Shown here: one piece after another, positions 35,631-45,293 of the stretch
Numbering within the stretch: the first letter of the stretch is position 1
Layout of the letters: each line of letters starts with the position of its first letter
Origin: Caldisphaera lagunensis DSM 15908
Lineage (GTDB): Archaea > Thermoproteota > Thermoprotei_A > Sulfolobales > Acidilobaceae
Length of the DNA stretch: 64,000 nt
NCBI RefSeq assembly: GCF_000317795.1
Contig: NC_019791.1
Location: 992,001-1,056,000, forward strand
Reading direction: 5' to 3'
Translations under genes and position numbers: made by a program
Notes under the pieces: generated by a model
Told to the model about the DNA's origin: nothing
The model's input: only the letters and a program-made list of their open reading frames with translations
Databases searched by the model: none

Positions 35631-35975
35631 TCATGAGGGAAACATTATATTATCTATTATGTATTCAACTAATCTTAAATTTTCATCACTTCTTACTAAT
35701 CTAGGTATATTTGTTAATAAATCCCCTTTAATAATTTCCCTACATTCTGAAAAATTAAAGTATGTATTATCCATCTCTACAAAAAAGCCTGATCCTCTTT
35801 GTGTATAAAACATATAATATACATTGCTCATATCTTGTGAAACGCCTGTTAAAAGAACATTTGGCATCAACACTCTAAAATTTTTCAAATAATCTTTAAC
35901 TTCATTAGGAAGTCCTTCCCTACAAATAAGCCACCTTGACTTGCAATCCTCGCTTTTCTTTTCTTGACAAGACAT
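35631..35975 (-). CDS. Hypothetical protein, unrecognised
   Basis: 114 residues from ATG 35975 (GTG 35984 also possible). Polar N-terminus with cysteines (SCQEKK...DCKSRWLICRE); then mixed alpha/beta. No membrane helices or motif recognised. Divergent from the GltD-like flavoprotein. Confidence 0.6.
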   Translation of the reverse strand: MSCQEKKSEDCKSRWLICREGLPNEVKDYLKNFRVLMPNVLLTGVSQDMSNVYYMFYTQRGSGFFVEMDNTYFNFSECREIIKGDLLTNIPRLVRSDENLRLVEYIIDNIMFPS

Positions 35976-36053
35976 TTTTCCCACATATTATATTTTCTTA
36001 TCTTACCAATTTATTAATCTCTACCTATATTTTTTATGCTGGTGATATTAGAA

Positions 36054-37118
36054 GTGAAATTTTTAAGGTGCAAGCCGGATCAGGTCCCAACTGGAGTTGG
36101 TAAGAAAGTAGCAATTATTGGGGCTGGGACAGCGGGGCTTGGAGCAGCAGGACTTTTAAGATGCAAAGGTTATCAAGTAACAGTATATGATATGTTACCA
36201 GAACCAGGGGGCATGTTAATATTTGGCATTCATGTATATAGAATTCCAAAACCCCCAGTTAGGGAAGGGGTTAAAGAATTAATGGATGCTGGAGTAGAGT
36301 TTGTATTAAATACAAAAATAAATGCAAATGTAAGCTATGGAATAATGGATAAGATAATAAGTCCTAAACAATCAGTAGATTTGGAAGATATAATAAAGGA
36401 ACATGATGCAACCCTAATTGCAACAGGTACATGGGAAAGCAATAAAATGAAAGTAAAAGGAGAAGATTTACCATGGGTATTCCCATCAATGGAATTTATT
36501 GTAGCAACACATCTAGCTAAATTTGGTTATAGACCTTGGGATATCGTGCCAAATTTATCTGGAAGATTATTAGTTATTGGAGGAGGATATACTGCTGAGG
36601 ATGCTGCTTACATACCAATGACATATGATGAATTCAAAAACAAAATGAAAAAAGTTGTATTATCTTATAGAAGGAGCAAAAAAGAGGCACCAATGGGAGT
36701 AATGGAAATGAATAATCTAGAGGCAGCTGGTATAGAAATATGGGAATTAACTGTTCCAACAGAATTTAGGGAAGAAAATGGAAAAAGAATAGTAAAAATA
36801 ATAAGGAACCAATTGGTTCACGCTCCCGGAGAAAAAAGACCTAAACCAGTTCCAATACCTGGAAGCGAATTTGAAACTGAATTCGATTTCGCATCTAAAG
36901 CAGTTGGAGAGAGACCAACTGCACCTCTTACAAACAACTGTTGTGGTATAACATTAACTGACTGGGGAACAATAGTTACTGATAAGAATTTAATGACAAC
37001 AAGAAAGGGAGTATTTGCTGCAGGAGACGTTGTTCACGGCCCAAGCCAACTAGGACCTGCATTAAAAAGTGGAATGGATGCGGCAAACGCAATAATAAAA
37101 TATTTGTCTAGTATTTAA
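36054..37118 (+). CDS. GltD-like NAD(P)-dependent flavin oxidoreductase
   Basis: 354 residues from GTG 36054, placed 8 bases after GGTGA; ATG 36036 lacks an SD. FAD motif IIGAGTAGLGAAG, NAD(P) motif VIGGGYTAEDAA, and C-terminal AAGDVVHGPSQLGPALKSG. Resembles the small subunit of glutamate synthase without its N-terminal Fe-S domain (about 100 residues). No large subunit nearby, so the electron acceptor is unknown. Confidence 0.88.
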   Translation: MKFLRCKPDQVPTGVGKKVAIIGAGTAGLGAAGLLRCKGYQVTVYDMLPEPGGMLIFGIHVYRIPKPPVREGVKELMDAGVEFVLNTKINANVSYGIMDKIISPKQSVDLEDIIKEHDATLIATGTWESNKMKVKGEDLPWVFPSMEFIVATHLAKFGYRPWDIVPNLSGRLLVIGGGYTAEDAAYIPMTYDEFKNKMKKVVLSYRRSKKEAPMGVMEMNNLEAAGIEIWELTVPTEFREENGKRIVKIIRNQLVHAPGEKRPKPVPIPGSEFETEFDFASKAVGERPTAPLTNNCCGITLTDWGTIVTDKNLMTTRKGVFAAGDVVHGPSQLGPALKSGMDAANAIIKYLSSI

Positions 37119-37873
37119 AAAACACTATTTAGTAAACCCCCATCAAATGGAATTGATGCCCCGCTTATATATGTGTTTTTTGCTATCAAAAAATTAACTA
37201 ATTCACCAATTTCTTCTGGTTTTGCCATTCTTTTTAATGGTATTCCCTTCTCTATTTCTTTTTTAATGTCTTCGCTGCTCTTCCCTTCACTTTTTGCCCT
37301 AGAATTTACTACCTCTTCAACTCTTTCAGTTTCTATCCAACCTGGCATTATCATATTAACCTTTATGCCATATTTACCCAATTCCTTAGAAAGACTTCTT
37401 GTTAGGCCCGCTAAAGAAATCCTTACGACATTGCTTAATATCAAATTTTCTTGAGGTTCTTTTATTGCAAAACTGCTTAAATAAACGTAAGATCCTTTAC
37501 TTTCCTTTATATATGGCAAAGAGAATTTTGTTACCCAGACTGCGCTTAAAAGTAATGATTTAACTGCATCATCCCACATCTCAATAGGTGTGCTTTCAAA
37601 ATTACCTGGTTTTGGAGGGGGTGCCACATAAACAACTGCATCTAATCCTTTAAGTATATTTACTGATTTATCTATTAAGTTTCTAACGTCATTTATATTT
37701 CTTAAATCTGATATTATTCCATAAACCTTTCCATAATTTTTTAAGTTATTTAAGGCATTTGCTAAATTTTCTCCATTATGGCCTGAAATAACAACTTCAT
37801 TACCATTTTCCAATAAAACCTTAGAAATGCCGTAACCTATACCTTTAGTTGATGCCGTAACAATAACCCTCAA
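37115..37873 (-). CDS. Short-chain dehydrogenase-like protein with altered active site
   Basis: 252 residues, TTG or ATG-type start upstream of RVIVTASTKGIGYGI (TGxxxGIG type). VAPPPKPG replaces NNAG. The YLSSFAI serine region is followed by ENLILSNVVRISLAGLTRSLSKELG, where YxxxK is replaced by N...R. The C-terminus has PFDGG. Same alteration as the SDR at 9.5 kb. Such 'SNVVR' variants are known among annotated FabG-like proteins, but activity is not shown. Confidence 0.88.
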   Translation of the reverse strand: MRVIVTASTKGIGYGISKVLLENGNEVVISGHNGENLANALNNLKNYGKVYGIISDLRNINDVRNLIDKSVNILKGLDAVVYVAPPPKPGNFESTPIEMWDDAVKSLLLSAVWVTKFSLPYIKESKGSYVYLSSFAIKEPQENLILSNVVRISLAGLTRSLSKELGKYGIKVNMIMPGWIETERVEEVVNSRAKSEGKSSEDIKKEIEKGIPLKRMAKPEEIGELVNFLIAKNTYISGASIPFDGGLLNSVF

Positions 37874-37916
37874 CGTTTACACCAAGAAAAAAGTAAAATG
37901 GAAATATTTTAATTTT

Positions 37917-38552
37917 TTACAAAATGAGCTTTGGTAAAGTTAAAGCTTTTTGATATCTCTTTTCAACATCGTCCCAGTTTACTACATCCCACCATTTATC
38001 TACATAGCTACCTCTATCATTTTTATATTGTAAATAATATGCATGCTCAAACACATCACATGCAAGTAATGGAACTAAATTCATTGTTATAACAGCGTTG
38101 TGTTTTTCTACTTGCGTTATCTTTAAATCCCCTGTAACAGGGTCTAACGCTAGAATTGCCCATCCAACTCCTTCTACTAATTTAGCAGCATCTCCAAATA
38201 CTTTTTTAAATTTATCAAAAGACCCAAAGTTCTTATTTATAGCATCTGCAATTGTTCCTCCTGGTGTTCCTCCTCCTTTACCTGTAGGAGCCATATTTAG
38301 CCAATACAATGTGTGAAGTAAATGACCTCCATAGTTAAATTCAAAGTCTCTTGATACTGCTCTAATATCTATGCTTTGTTCTTGGCCATTAAGATATTTT
38401 TCTAACTTTTCCATAGCTGCATTAGCCCCATTTACATAGGCTAGATGATGTTTATCATGGTGATATGTTAATATATCTCTGCTTAAAACAGGCTCCAATG
38501 CATCATACGAATAAGGCAATGGAGGAAGTTCATACCTCTTATATGATACCAT
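37917..38552 (-). CDS. sod: Superoxide dismutase (Fe/Mn)
   Basis: 211 residues from ATG 38552, with GAGGCG upstream. YHHDKHHLAYVNGANAA (first metal His), GGHLLHTLYWLNM (second), DVFEHAYYLQY (Asp and His ligands). Full length for archaeal Fe-type enzymes. Cytosolic defence against superoxide; fits an aerobic or microaerobic organism. Confidence 0.97.
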   Translation of the reverse strand: MVSYKRYELPPLPYSYDALEPVLSRDILTYHHDKHHLAYVNGANAAMEKLEKYLNGQEQSIDIRAVSRDFEFNYGGHLLHTLYWLNMAPTGKGGGTPGGTIADAINKNFGSFDKFKKVFGDAAKLVEGVGWAILALDPVTGDLKITQVEKHNAVITMNLVPLLACDVFEHAYYLQYKNDRGSYVDKWWDVVNWDDVEKRYQKALTLPKLIL

Positions 38553-38629
38553 ACTAATTCGCCTCAATTATTATATTATCCATCTGGATTTTAAATCTTA
38601 ATATAAACTTTTTCTTATTAGAATCTGCT

Positions 38630-39382
38630 TTAAAAAACACTTGGGAAAAATATTTTTTTATTATCATAAGGTATTTCCAATACATCTATTTTATAAACAT
38701 CATCAATAATATCCTTTTTTAAAACATCAGAAGGCTTACCATATGACTTTATCTTACCATTTTTCATTAATAAAACCTTGTTTGCTATGTTTGCATAATA
38801 TATTTCATGCATGGTAAATATAACTGTTATATTCATTTTTAACGCCATCTCTTTAATAAATCTCAATATTTTTGCCTGATTAGTTATATCAAGAAATGCT
38901 GTTGGTTCATCCAAAAGAATTATTTTTGGTTCCCTAGCAAAACAGCCAGAAAGCAATACCAATCTTTGTTCTCCGCTACTTAAATTATTAAATGACGTCT
39001 TTAAATAATTTTTTTCTAATAATTTAAAATACCAATTTTTAATTTTCTTTATATCATCATTTCCTACAATAAATTTCCTATCCTTACCATATAGCATTGC
39101 TAACAATATGTCCTCTACATTTGCGTATTGATCTATATTTGCATTAGCTGGTAAATAAGACAAATATTTTCTTGATTTCTCTGGCGGATTTTTATAAATT
39201 AGGACTTCTCCTTTCGTTGGTTTTATTAAGCCAGCTATTATTTTAAGTAAAGTAGTCTTCCCAACTCCATTAGGCCCTAATATAGCTAAAATTTCTCCTT
39301 CTTCAAGTTCAAAACTTATGTCTTTTATTATTTCCTTATCCTTAATTGAAAAGGAAACATCTTTTACTATAATGCTTTGCAT
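38630..39382 (-). CDS. ABC importer ATP-binding protein (cobalamin/iron-complex type)
   Basis: 250 residues, ATG overlapping the permease stop (TAATG), SD GGAGG. Walker A LGPNGVGKTTL, signature LSSGEQRLVLL, Walker B IILLDEPTAFLD, H-loop FTMHEI. BtuD/FepC-type by size and operon. Operon order on the minus strand: binding protein, permease, ATPase. Confidence 0.92.
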   Translation of the reverse strand: MQSIIVKDVSFSIKDKEIIKDISFELEEGEILAILGPNGVGKTTLLKIIAGLIKPTKGEVLIYKNPPEKSRKYLSYLPANANIDQYANVEDILLAMLYGKDRKFIVGNDDIKKIKNWYFKLLEKNYLKTSFNNLSSGEQRLVLLSGCFAREPKIILLDEPTAFLDITNQAKILRFIKEMALKMNITVIFTMHEIYYANIANKVLLMKNGKIKSYGKPSDVLKKDIIDDVYKIDVLEIPYDNKKIFFPSVF

Positions 39383-40374
39383 TATAGCCTCCCCTTATAT
39401 TTAAGTGTCAAATATATCAAAACTGGGGCACCAAATATACTTGTTATTGCTGTTAATGGTGCCTCACTAGGATATATAACCAACCTAGCTAATATGTCGC
39501 TAAATATAGCTAAAAGGCTTCCAGTTAATAAACTCATCAATAATGCCTTCCCAAAATTACTTCCTATAATTAACCTAGCCATCCAAGGAGCCGCTAATCC
39601 TATAAATCCTACAGGCCCTGCCATAGCAACCAATGCTGCTGTAGATATTGAAGAAAATAATACTGAAACAATTCTTATATATGAAACCTTAACACCAAGA
39701 CTTTTTGCAACATCTTCTCCCAACATTAAAGTGTTGATTGCCTTCCAATAATAAAACATAAAAAATAATGAAATTATAACCAAAATAGAACTTTTTTCTA
39801 AGGTATTTAACGTAGTAAAAGCAACACTACCAAATAACCAAAATAAAATACTAGGAATCTTTGGGCCTAGTCTAATCATATATATTGTTGTTATCCCATT
39901 TAATAAATAAGATAAAGAAATTCCTGCTATAATTATTGTAGTAGAGGAGGATTTAAATATTGTCGAAATTAATAAGATAAAACCTAGGCTAAGTAATGCG
40001 CTTAATAAAGCAATTATATATAATTGGTAAAAAGAATAATATCCAAAAAACATTGCAATAGTTACTCCAAATATTGCCCCAGAACTTATCCCTAATAAAT
40101 ATGGATCAGCCAAAGGATTTTTTAATGTGTATTGTAATGTTAATCCTGATGAAGATAATCCTATTCCCAAAATTAATGCAGCTAATGATCTAATTAACCT
40201 ATATTTTAATATATCAATATATGTAGAAGGCAAATTTTTTCCTAGAATAAAAAAGATAACTTGATATATGCTAACCTTACTATAGGGGCCTATAGACAAT
40301 GATAATAAAAACGATATGGGAAGCAATAAAATTAAAAAAACTGTTAATATTTTATTGATAGATTTCAAACGCAT
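39382..40374 (-). CDS. FecCD/BtuC-family permease
   Basis: 330 residues with about ten helices. Family motifs: RLIRSLAALILGIGLSSSG, NPLADPYLLGISSGA, and GPVGFIGLAAPWMARLIIG near the ATPase-coupling loop. Imports iron-siderophore or cobalamin-type ligands. Four bases after the binding-protein gene stop. Confidence 0.92.
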   Translation of the reverse strand: MRLKSINKILTVFLILLLPISFLLSLSIGPYSKVSIYQVIFFILGKNLPSTYIDILKYRLIRSLAALILGIGLSSSGLTLQYTLKNPLADPYLLGISSGAIFGVTIAMFFGYYSFYQLYIIALLSALLSLGFILLISTIFKSSSTTIIIAGISLSYLLNGITTIYMIRLGPKIPSILFWLFGSVAFTTLNTLEKSSILVIISLFFMFYYWKAINTLMLGEDVAKSLGVKVSYIRIVSVLFSSISTAALVAMAGPVGFIGLAAPWMARLIIGSNFGKALLMSLLTGSLLAIFSDILARLVIYPSEAPLTAITSIFGAPVLIYLTLKYKGRL

Positions 40375-40378
40375 TCGC

Positions 40379-41611
40379 CTATTTATTTAATGGAAATGTA
40401 TTTGGCGAAATATTATTTGGAACAGTGGTTAAATTGAATAAACTTGGATGAGTTATCATCATCAATAACTTTATGCCATAAATTACCATAGGGCCTGGCT
40501 CATCTAAATAATCAGAATAATACCCATTTATTGTATAAACCCTATTATATTTTATTGCTGAAATGTTTTGATATGCATTCCCAATAGAGCTTTGTAACCA
40601 ACTAATAAGGGTTGTCTCATTTATTAATCCTCCATTACTATCTATTATTATAATACTAGGATTAGCTTGTAATAATTCTTCTGGACTTATTATAGGCCAT
40701 CCAGATATATTAGAGAAAACATTGTTGTTTCCTGATAAGATGAACATATCATTTTGAAACGTATTACCTCCTGCTACATAAGTTGGATTTATCCATAGCA
40801 AATATGAAACATTTTGGGGAGATATATTATTAATCAAATATCTAAAATATGATATATTTGCAGACATGGATTCTACTAAATTAACAGCATTTTTTATGTT
40901 TCCCGTAGACCTTCCAGCCATTATAATAGCATTGTAAAGATCGCTTAATGAATTATATGAAGGTAGAAGAACTGTTGGTATTCCATAGTTTTTCAATTCT
41001 TGGGCAACTGCAGAAAATGACCACTGATACGTCCCTATAACTAAATCGGGTTTTGCTGACAAAATCAATTCTATATTTGGTTCAGAATAAGTGCTACCTA
41101 TATTAATTATCTTACCCTCATTGTATAACTTCCATAACTCATTTTCATATTGCGGAGGTAAATAATAAAAGCTATCATTATCTACTCCAACTAATTGATT
41201 AGTTGCATTTATTGATAAAAGTATCTCAGTAGTAGCGGGATCCAAGGAAACAATTCTTTCAGGATATGATGTTATCGTAACACTTGTATTTGTTGCATCT
41301 ATTAGAGTAACTGGAAATTGACTTTGTGTTTCTAATGAATTTATTTGTTGTTGAAGACTTAAAATTTGAGTATTAACGCTGGAATTAAAATTATTAATAC
41401 TATTTTCTAAAGAACCTATTTTATTTGCTAATTCTGATAATTTTTCATTATAAGTAATCTGTGTCTTATTGTTTAAATTTAATATAGTAGAATTAAGGTT
41501 GTTTATTTCCTTTTGCATTTCATTGTATAAAGACATCATAGAATAACCTAGAGCCCCTATCCCTATTATTAATATGATTAGCAATGCTATTATTAAGTTT
41601 CCTGACTTCAC
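40379..41611 (-). CDS. Membrane-anchored substrate-binding protein with coiled-coil stalk
   Basis: 410 residues, GTG after GAGGTGG. Helix at about 5-25 anchors the protein; residues 27-95 form a coiled coil (LYNEMQKEINNLNSTILNLN, ELANKIGSLENSINNF); the rest is a BtuF/FepB-type binding domain (PERIVSLDPATTEILLSI). The coiled coil between anchor and binding domain is unusual and may hold the protein above the membrane. Ligand likely iron complex or corrinoid. Confidence 0.85.
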   Translation of the reverse strand: MKSGNLIIALLIILIIGIGALGYSMMSLYNEMQKEINNLNSTILNLNNKTQITYNEKLSELANKIGSLENSINNFNSSVNTQILSLQQQINSLETQSQFPVTLIDATNTSVTITSYPERIVSLDPATTEILLSINATNQLVGVDNDSFYYLPPQYENELWKLYNEGKIINIGSTYSEPNIELILSAKPDLVIGTYQWSFSAVAQELKNYGIPTVLLPSYNSLSDLYNAIIMAGRSTGNIKNAVNLVESMSANISYFRYLINNISPQNVSYLLWINPTYVAGGNTFQNDMFILSGNNNVFSNISGWPIISPEELLQANPSIIIIDSNGGLINETTLISWLQSSIGNAYQNISAIKYNRVYTINGYYSDYLDEPGPMVIYGIKLLMMITHPSLFNLTTVPNNISPNTFPLNK

Positions 41612-41690
41612 ACTTCCACCTCTGGATACCCTATCCAGTTATTACTAATTAATAAATCTTTTCCTATACTAGATATTATAGGCGTTATAA

Positions 41691-42551
41691 ATGGAAAAAC
41701 TCATAGAAATAGCAAATGAAGTTTCTAGGGAAAGGGTAAGAGGTGCGTCGTGGAGCGCTGAAGCTATGGCAAAAGCTGTATATGAGTTATCAAAAACAAA
41801 AGTTGTATCATGCGATGATATTAATGAAATTTCGAAAATAATAGTAGATGCGAATCCAGCCATGGGAAGCTTATATAATTTATCATTAATCTTAAAAAAT
41901 TCATGCGCAGCTAAGAAGGAACTTTATTTAGCTGCTGAGAAATTTCTAAATTATATTAGTTACTCAAGAGAATTAATAATAAGGCATAGCTATGAATTAT
42001 TTAAAGAAAAAATAAAGATATTTACCATAAGCAATAGCAGCAATGTTTTAAGCGTCATAAAGGAAAATAAAGATATGATAAAAAAGGTTTTGGTTTCAGA
42101 ATCACACCCAGGTAGTGAAGGGGCTATATTTGCAACAGAAATTAAGAATTATGGAATTGATGTTGAATTATATCCTGATGCATCAATTAGTAATGCTATA
42201 GAGAAATCTAACTTAGTACTTATTGGAGCTGATAACATAACGATTGATGGTTGTCTCTTTAATAAAGTGGGAACAAAAAATGCAAGCATAATAGCTGGTT
42301 ATTATGGTAAACCAGTTATTGCAGTTTTTGAACCGTTTAAAATAAATCCAGAAATGAAATGCGGCCAAGAGATAGCTATAACAAGATCTTATTTAATTCA
42401 AGGTTATGGAGAATTAACTTATAGATTATTTGATTCATTACCAAACAATTTATTAGATGGCATATTAAGTATAAATGGCTTAATGGATCCATCAAGCTCT
42501 AATTTAAGTAAATTGCATGAATCATTTATATCATGGTTCAGTAACATTTAA
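41691..42551 (+). CDS. eIF2B-alpha/ribose-1,5-bisphosphate isomerase-like protein
   Basis: 286 residues, ATG. Contains RGASWSAEAMAKAVYEL, VSESHPGSEG (family: SxSRPxxxG, here His for Arg) and LIGADNITIDG. In archaea, homologues act as ribose-1,5-bisphosphate isomerases in AMP salvage or as eIF2B-like factors. The altered HPGSEG suggests not a classic R15P isomerase. Followed by the pyr operon after 41 bases. Confidence 0.8.
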   Translation: MEKLIEIANEVSRERVRGASWSAEAMAKAVYELSKTKVVSCDDINEISKIIVDANPAMGSLYNLSLILKNSCAAKKELYLAAEKFLNYISYSRELIIRHSYELFKEKIKIFTISNSSNVLSVIKENKDMIKKVLVSESHPGSEGAIFATEIKNYGIDVELYPDASISNAIEKSNLVLIGADNITIDGCLFNKVGTKNASIIAGYYGKPVIAVFEPFKINPEMKCGQEIAITRSYLIQGYGELTYRLFDSLPNNLLDGILSINGLMDPSSSNLSKLHESFISWFSNI

Positions 42552-42592
42552 ACTTTTAAACTTAAAGTACATAAAGTAAAAAGTGGGTACAT

Positions 42593-43264
42593 TTGACTTT
42601 AATTGTAGCGATAGATAGGTCTAATACAACCGATGGAAGAGATGTAATAGAAGTTTTAGAAAAAATATGCAACATGGTAGCTGGAGTTAAATTGGGTATG
42701 CCTTTGCTTCTAAAACACGATTTAAATTTGCTATTAAATATAAGAAAAATATGCAACAACAATATAATATTAGATCTAAAGTTGGCAGATATTGGAGATA
42801 TTATGGTTGAAACTGCTGAATTATTTAAGAATTATGCAGATTCCATTATAGCCCATTCATTTATTGGAAAAAAAGATGGCATAGATAAGTTAAAGAATTT
42901 CCTTGACAAAAATAACATGAAATTGATTTTAGTAGGATCAATGAGCCATATGGGATCTGAGGAAATTTATGATAAAGAAATTAATAACATAATAAATATA
43001 ATAAAAGATGTTAATCCATGGGGTGTAGTTTTACCTGCTACTAGACCTGAGATTATAAGAACATTTAGGAGCAAAATTGGAAATGAAATAAAAATTCTAT
43101 CACCTGGAATTGGTTACCAGGGAGCAAAGCCTGGAACGGCTTTATGTTATGGGGCAGACTATGAAATAGTAGGTAGATCTATAATGAATGCTCCAGATCC
43201 AAAGGAAGCTACAAAAGTTATAATATATGAACAGAAAAGAGGGATGTATGAATGCAAGAGATAG
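42593..43264 (+). CDS. pyrF: Orotidine-5'-phosphate decarboxylase
   Basis: 223 residues, TTG start after GTGGG. Catalytic DLKLADIGD (Asp-Lys-x-Asp pattern) and ILSPGIGYQGAKPG; AIDRSNT N-terminus. Last step to UMP. First gene of the pyrF-E-B-I-C set; its 3' end overlaps pyrE by 13 bases. Confidence 0.95.
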   Translation: MTLIVAIDRSNTTDGRDVIEVLEKICNMVAGVKLGMPLLLKHDLNLLLNIRKICNNNIILDLKLADIGDIMVETAELFKNYADSIIAHSFIGKKDGIDKLKNFLDKNNMKLILVGSMSHMGSEEIYDKEINNIINIIKDVNPWGVVLPATRPEIIRTFRSKIGNEIKILSPGIGYQGAKPGTALCYGADYEIVGRSIMNAPDPKEATKVIIYEQKRGMYECKR

Positions 43265-43854
43265 ATGTTATATCAAAAATTTTGTATGAAACCGGATCAA
43301 TAAAAATAGGAAAATTTTTGCTAGCGAGCGGAAAATATAGCTCAATTTATGTAGATATGAGAAAAATGCTTGGTAATGTAGATGGTTTCAAAAGAATAGG
43401 TAATTTACTTAGCCAAAAAGTAAATGAAATAAAAAAGGTTGACAATATTGATGTAATTATTGGGGTAGCAACAGGAGGAATACCTTGGGCTTCGGTAACT
43501 TCATATCTTATTAATTTACCAATGGCCTATGTAAGACAACAAAAAGGTCATGGATTGAATAACCAAATAGAAGGAGCTGATGTAGTAAATAAACACGGAT
43601 TGATAATTGATGATGTATCAACAACCGGAGAAAGTTTAATTAATTCAGCTAAAACTGTTAGAGAAAATAAAGGAATTGTAAATTATTCTTTAGTAATAGT
43701 AGATAGAGGCCAAGGTAGTATTGAAAATTTAAGAAAAGAAAACATAAATTTACATTACCTATTTACACTAAAGCAAATTTTGGAGAGTTTGCTTAAGCAA
43801 AATATCATAAATGATAATACATTTAATAATATAATTAATGAACTTTATGGTTAA
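43252..43854 (+). CDS. pyrE: Orotate phosphoribosyltransferase
   Basis: 200 residues, ATG inside pyrF's end. PRPP-binding motif GLIIDDVSTTGES and GVATGGIPWASV; YVRQQKGHG substrate loop. Makes OMP from orotate. Confidence 0.95.
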   Translation: MQEIDVISKILYETGSIKIGKFLLASGKYSSIYVDMRKMLGNVDGFKRIGNLLSQKVNEIKKVDNIDVIIGVATGGIPWASVTSYLINLPMAYVRQQKGHGLNNQIEGADVVNKHGLIIDDVSTTGESLINSAKTVRENKGIVNYSLVIVDRGQGSIENLRKENINLHYLFTLKQILESLLKQNIINDNTFNNIINELYG

Positions 43855-43869
43855 TTTGGGGGTGATTTT

Positions 43870-44799
43870 ATGGTATGGTCAGGTCATGATGTTGTAAACG
43901 TGTTAGATTTTAATAGAGAAGATTTAGAATTACTTTTCTCAAAGGCAGATGATATGAGAAAACAACTAAAAGAAAATCATGTTAGAAAAATTTTAAGTGA
44001 TAAAATAATAGGATTAGCATTTTTTGAGCCATCAACAAGAACAAGAATGAGCTTTGAAACGGCTGCAAAAAGACTTGGAGCAGAAACAGTAGGTTTTACT
44101 GGAGAAGAAGGAACAAGCGTTGCTAAGGGAGAATCATTCGCTGATACGATTAAGATGCTCGATTCGTATGTTGATGCCATTGTCTTAAGACATAAGTATG
44201 AAGGAGCTGCATTGTTTGCTGCAGACGTAGCAGAACATCCAATCATTAATGGAGGTGATGGAAGGTCGCATCACCCTACACAGGCGTTTCTTGATTTATA
44301 TACAACGAGAACTTTATTTGATAGAATTGATGGATTAACATTTGCTTTAGTTGGAGACCTAAAATATTCTAGAACTGTTTCAAGCTTAATCTTTGCTCTT
44401 TCTATGTTTAAACCCAAGGAAATTATTTTAATATCACCTCCTCAGCTAGGTCTTAGGGAAGAAATAAAATTATTTGCATTGAATCATGGTTTAAAGCTTA
44501 GGGAAGAAAAAGATATCAGTGTTATTTCTGATGCAGATGTAATATATGTAACAAGAATCCAGAAAGAAAGATTTCCAGATCTTCAAGAATATGAAAAGGT
44601 TAGAGGAAGCTATAAGATCACCAAAAAATTATTGGAAACATATGCAAAGAAAACTGCAAAAGTATTGCACCCCTTGCCAAGGGTTGATGAATTAAGTCCA
44701 GATGTCGATAAAACAAGCTACCAAGGATATTTTACACAGGCAAGTCTAGGAGTCCCATTAAGAATGGCACTTTTATCTTTAGTTCTTGGGGGTGAATGA
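43870..44799 (+). CDS. pyrB: Aspartate carbamoyltransferase, catalytic subunit
   Basis: 309 residues, ATG after GGGGGTGA. Carbamoyl-phosphate motif FFEPSTRTRMSFE (52-64), HHPTQAFLDLYT, GDLKYSRTVSS, and HPLPRVDEL. First committed step of pyrimidine synthesis. The regulatory subunit gene follows immediately. Confidence 0.97.
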   Translation: MVWSGHDVVNVLDFNREDLELLFSKADDMRKQLKENHVRKILSDKIIGLAFFEPSTRTRMSFETAAKRLGAETVGFTGEEGTSVAKGESFADTIKMLDSYVDAIVLRHKYEGAALFAADVAEHPIINGGDGRSHHPTQAFLDLYTTRTLFDRIDGLTFALVGDLKYSRTVSSLIFALSMFKPKEIILISPPQLGLREEIKLFALNHGLKLREEKDISVISDADVIYVTRIQKERFPDLQEYEKVRGSYKITKKLLETYAKKTAKVLHPLPRVDELSPDVDKTSYQGYFTQASLGVPLRMALLSLVLGGE

Positions 44800-45293
44800 A
44801 TTTGAGTATAAAAAAGGATGATAAGTTATTAGTAAGCAAAATTGAAAGCGGAACAGTTATTGACCACATAAATTCTGGTAGGGCATTGGTTGTTTTAAAA
44901 ATACTTAACATAAAAGGTAATGAAGGTTATAGAATAGCAATTGTTATGAATGTGCCAAGCACAACAATGGGCAAAAAAGATATAGTAAAGCTTGAGGACT
45001 ATTATCCAAATAGCGAAGATTTAGAAAAAATTAGCCTAATATCCCCTAGCGCAACAATAAATATAATAAAAAACTATGAGGTTGTGAAAAAATACAAAGT
45101 TGAGATACCGTCTAAAATAAAAGGCACATTAAAATGCAATAATCCAACATGCATAACAAGAAAATCCAATGAGCCAATAACAAGTAGCTTTACTTTACTA
45201 AGCAAAGATAAAATAAAGTTACAATGTGATTATTGTGGATCAATATTAACAGAAGACGATATAATAAAGGAACTTATTGGCGAATCTCAATGA
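44796..45293 (+). CDS. pyrI: Aspartate carbamoyltransferase, regulatory subunit
   Basis: 165 residues, ATG overlapping pyrB stop; a TTG six bases on has better SD spacing. Zinc ligands C114, C119, C144, C147 hold the catalytic-subunit interface. Nucleotide-binding N domain GYRIAIVMNVPS. Gives feedback control by CTP/UTP. Confidence 0.95.
   Translation: MNLSIKKDDKLLVSKIESGTVIDHINSGRALVVLKILNIKGNEGYRIAIVMNVPSTTMGKKDIVKLEDYYPNSEDLEKISLISPSATINIIKNYEVVKKYKVEIPSKIKGTLKCNNPTCITRKSNEPITSSFTLLSKDKIKLQCDYCGSILTEDDIIKELIGESQ

Noticed and set aside
45233-45289. Extended N-terminus of dihydroorotase
   Set aside because: It lies inside pyrI and has no family match; ATG 45290 overlaps the stop.
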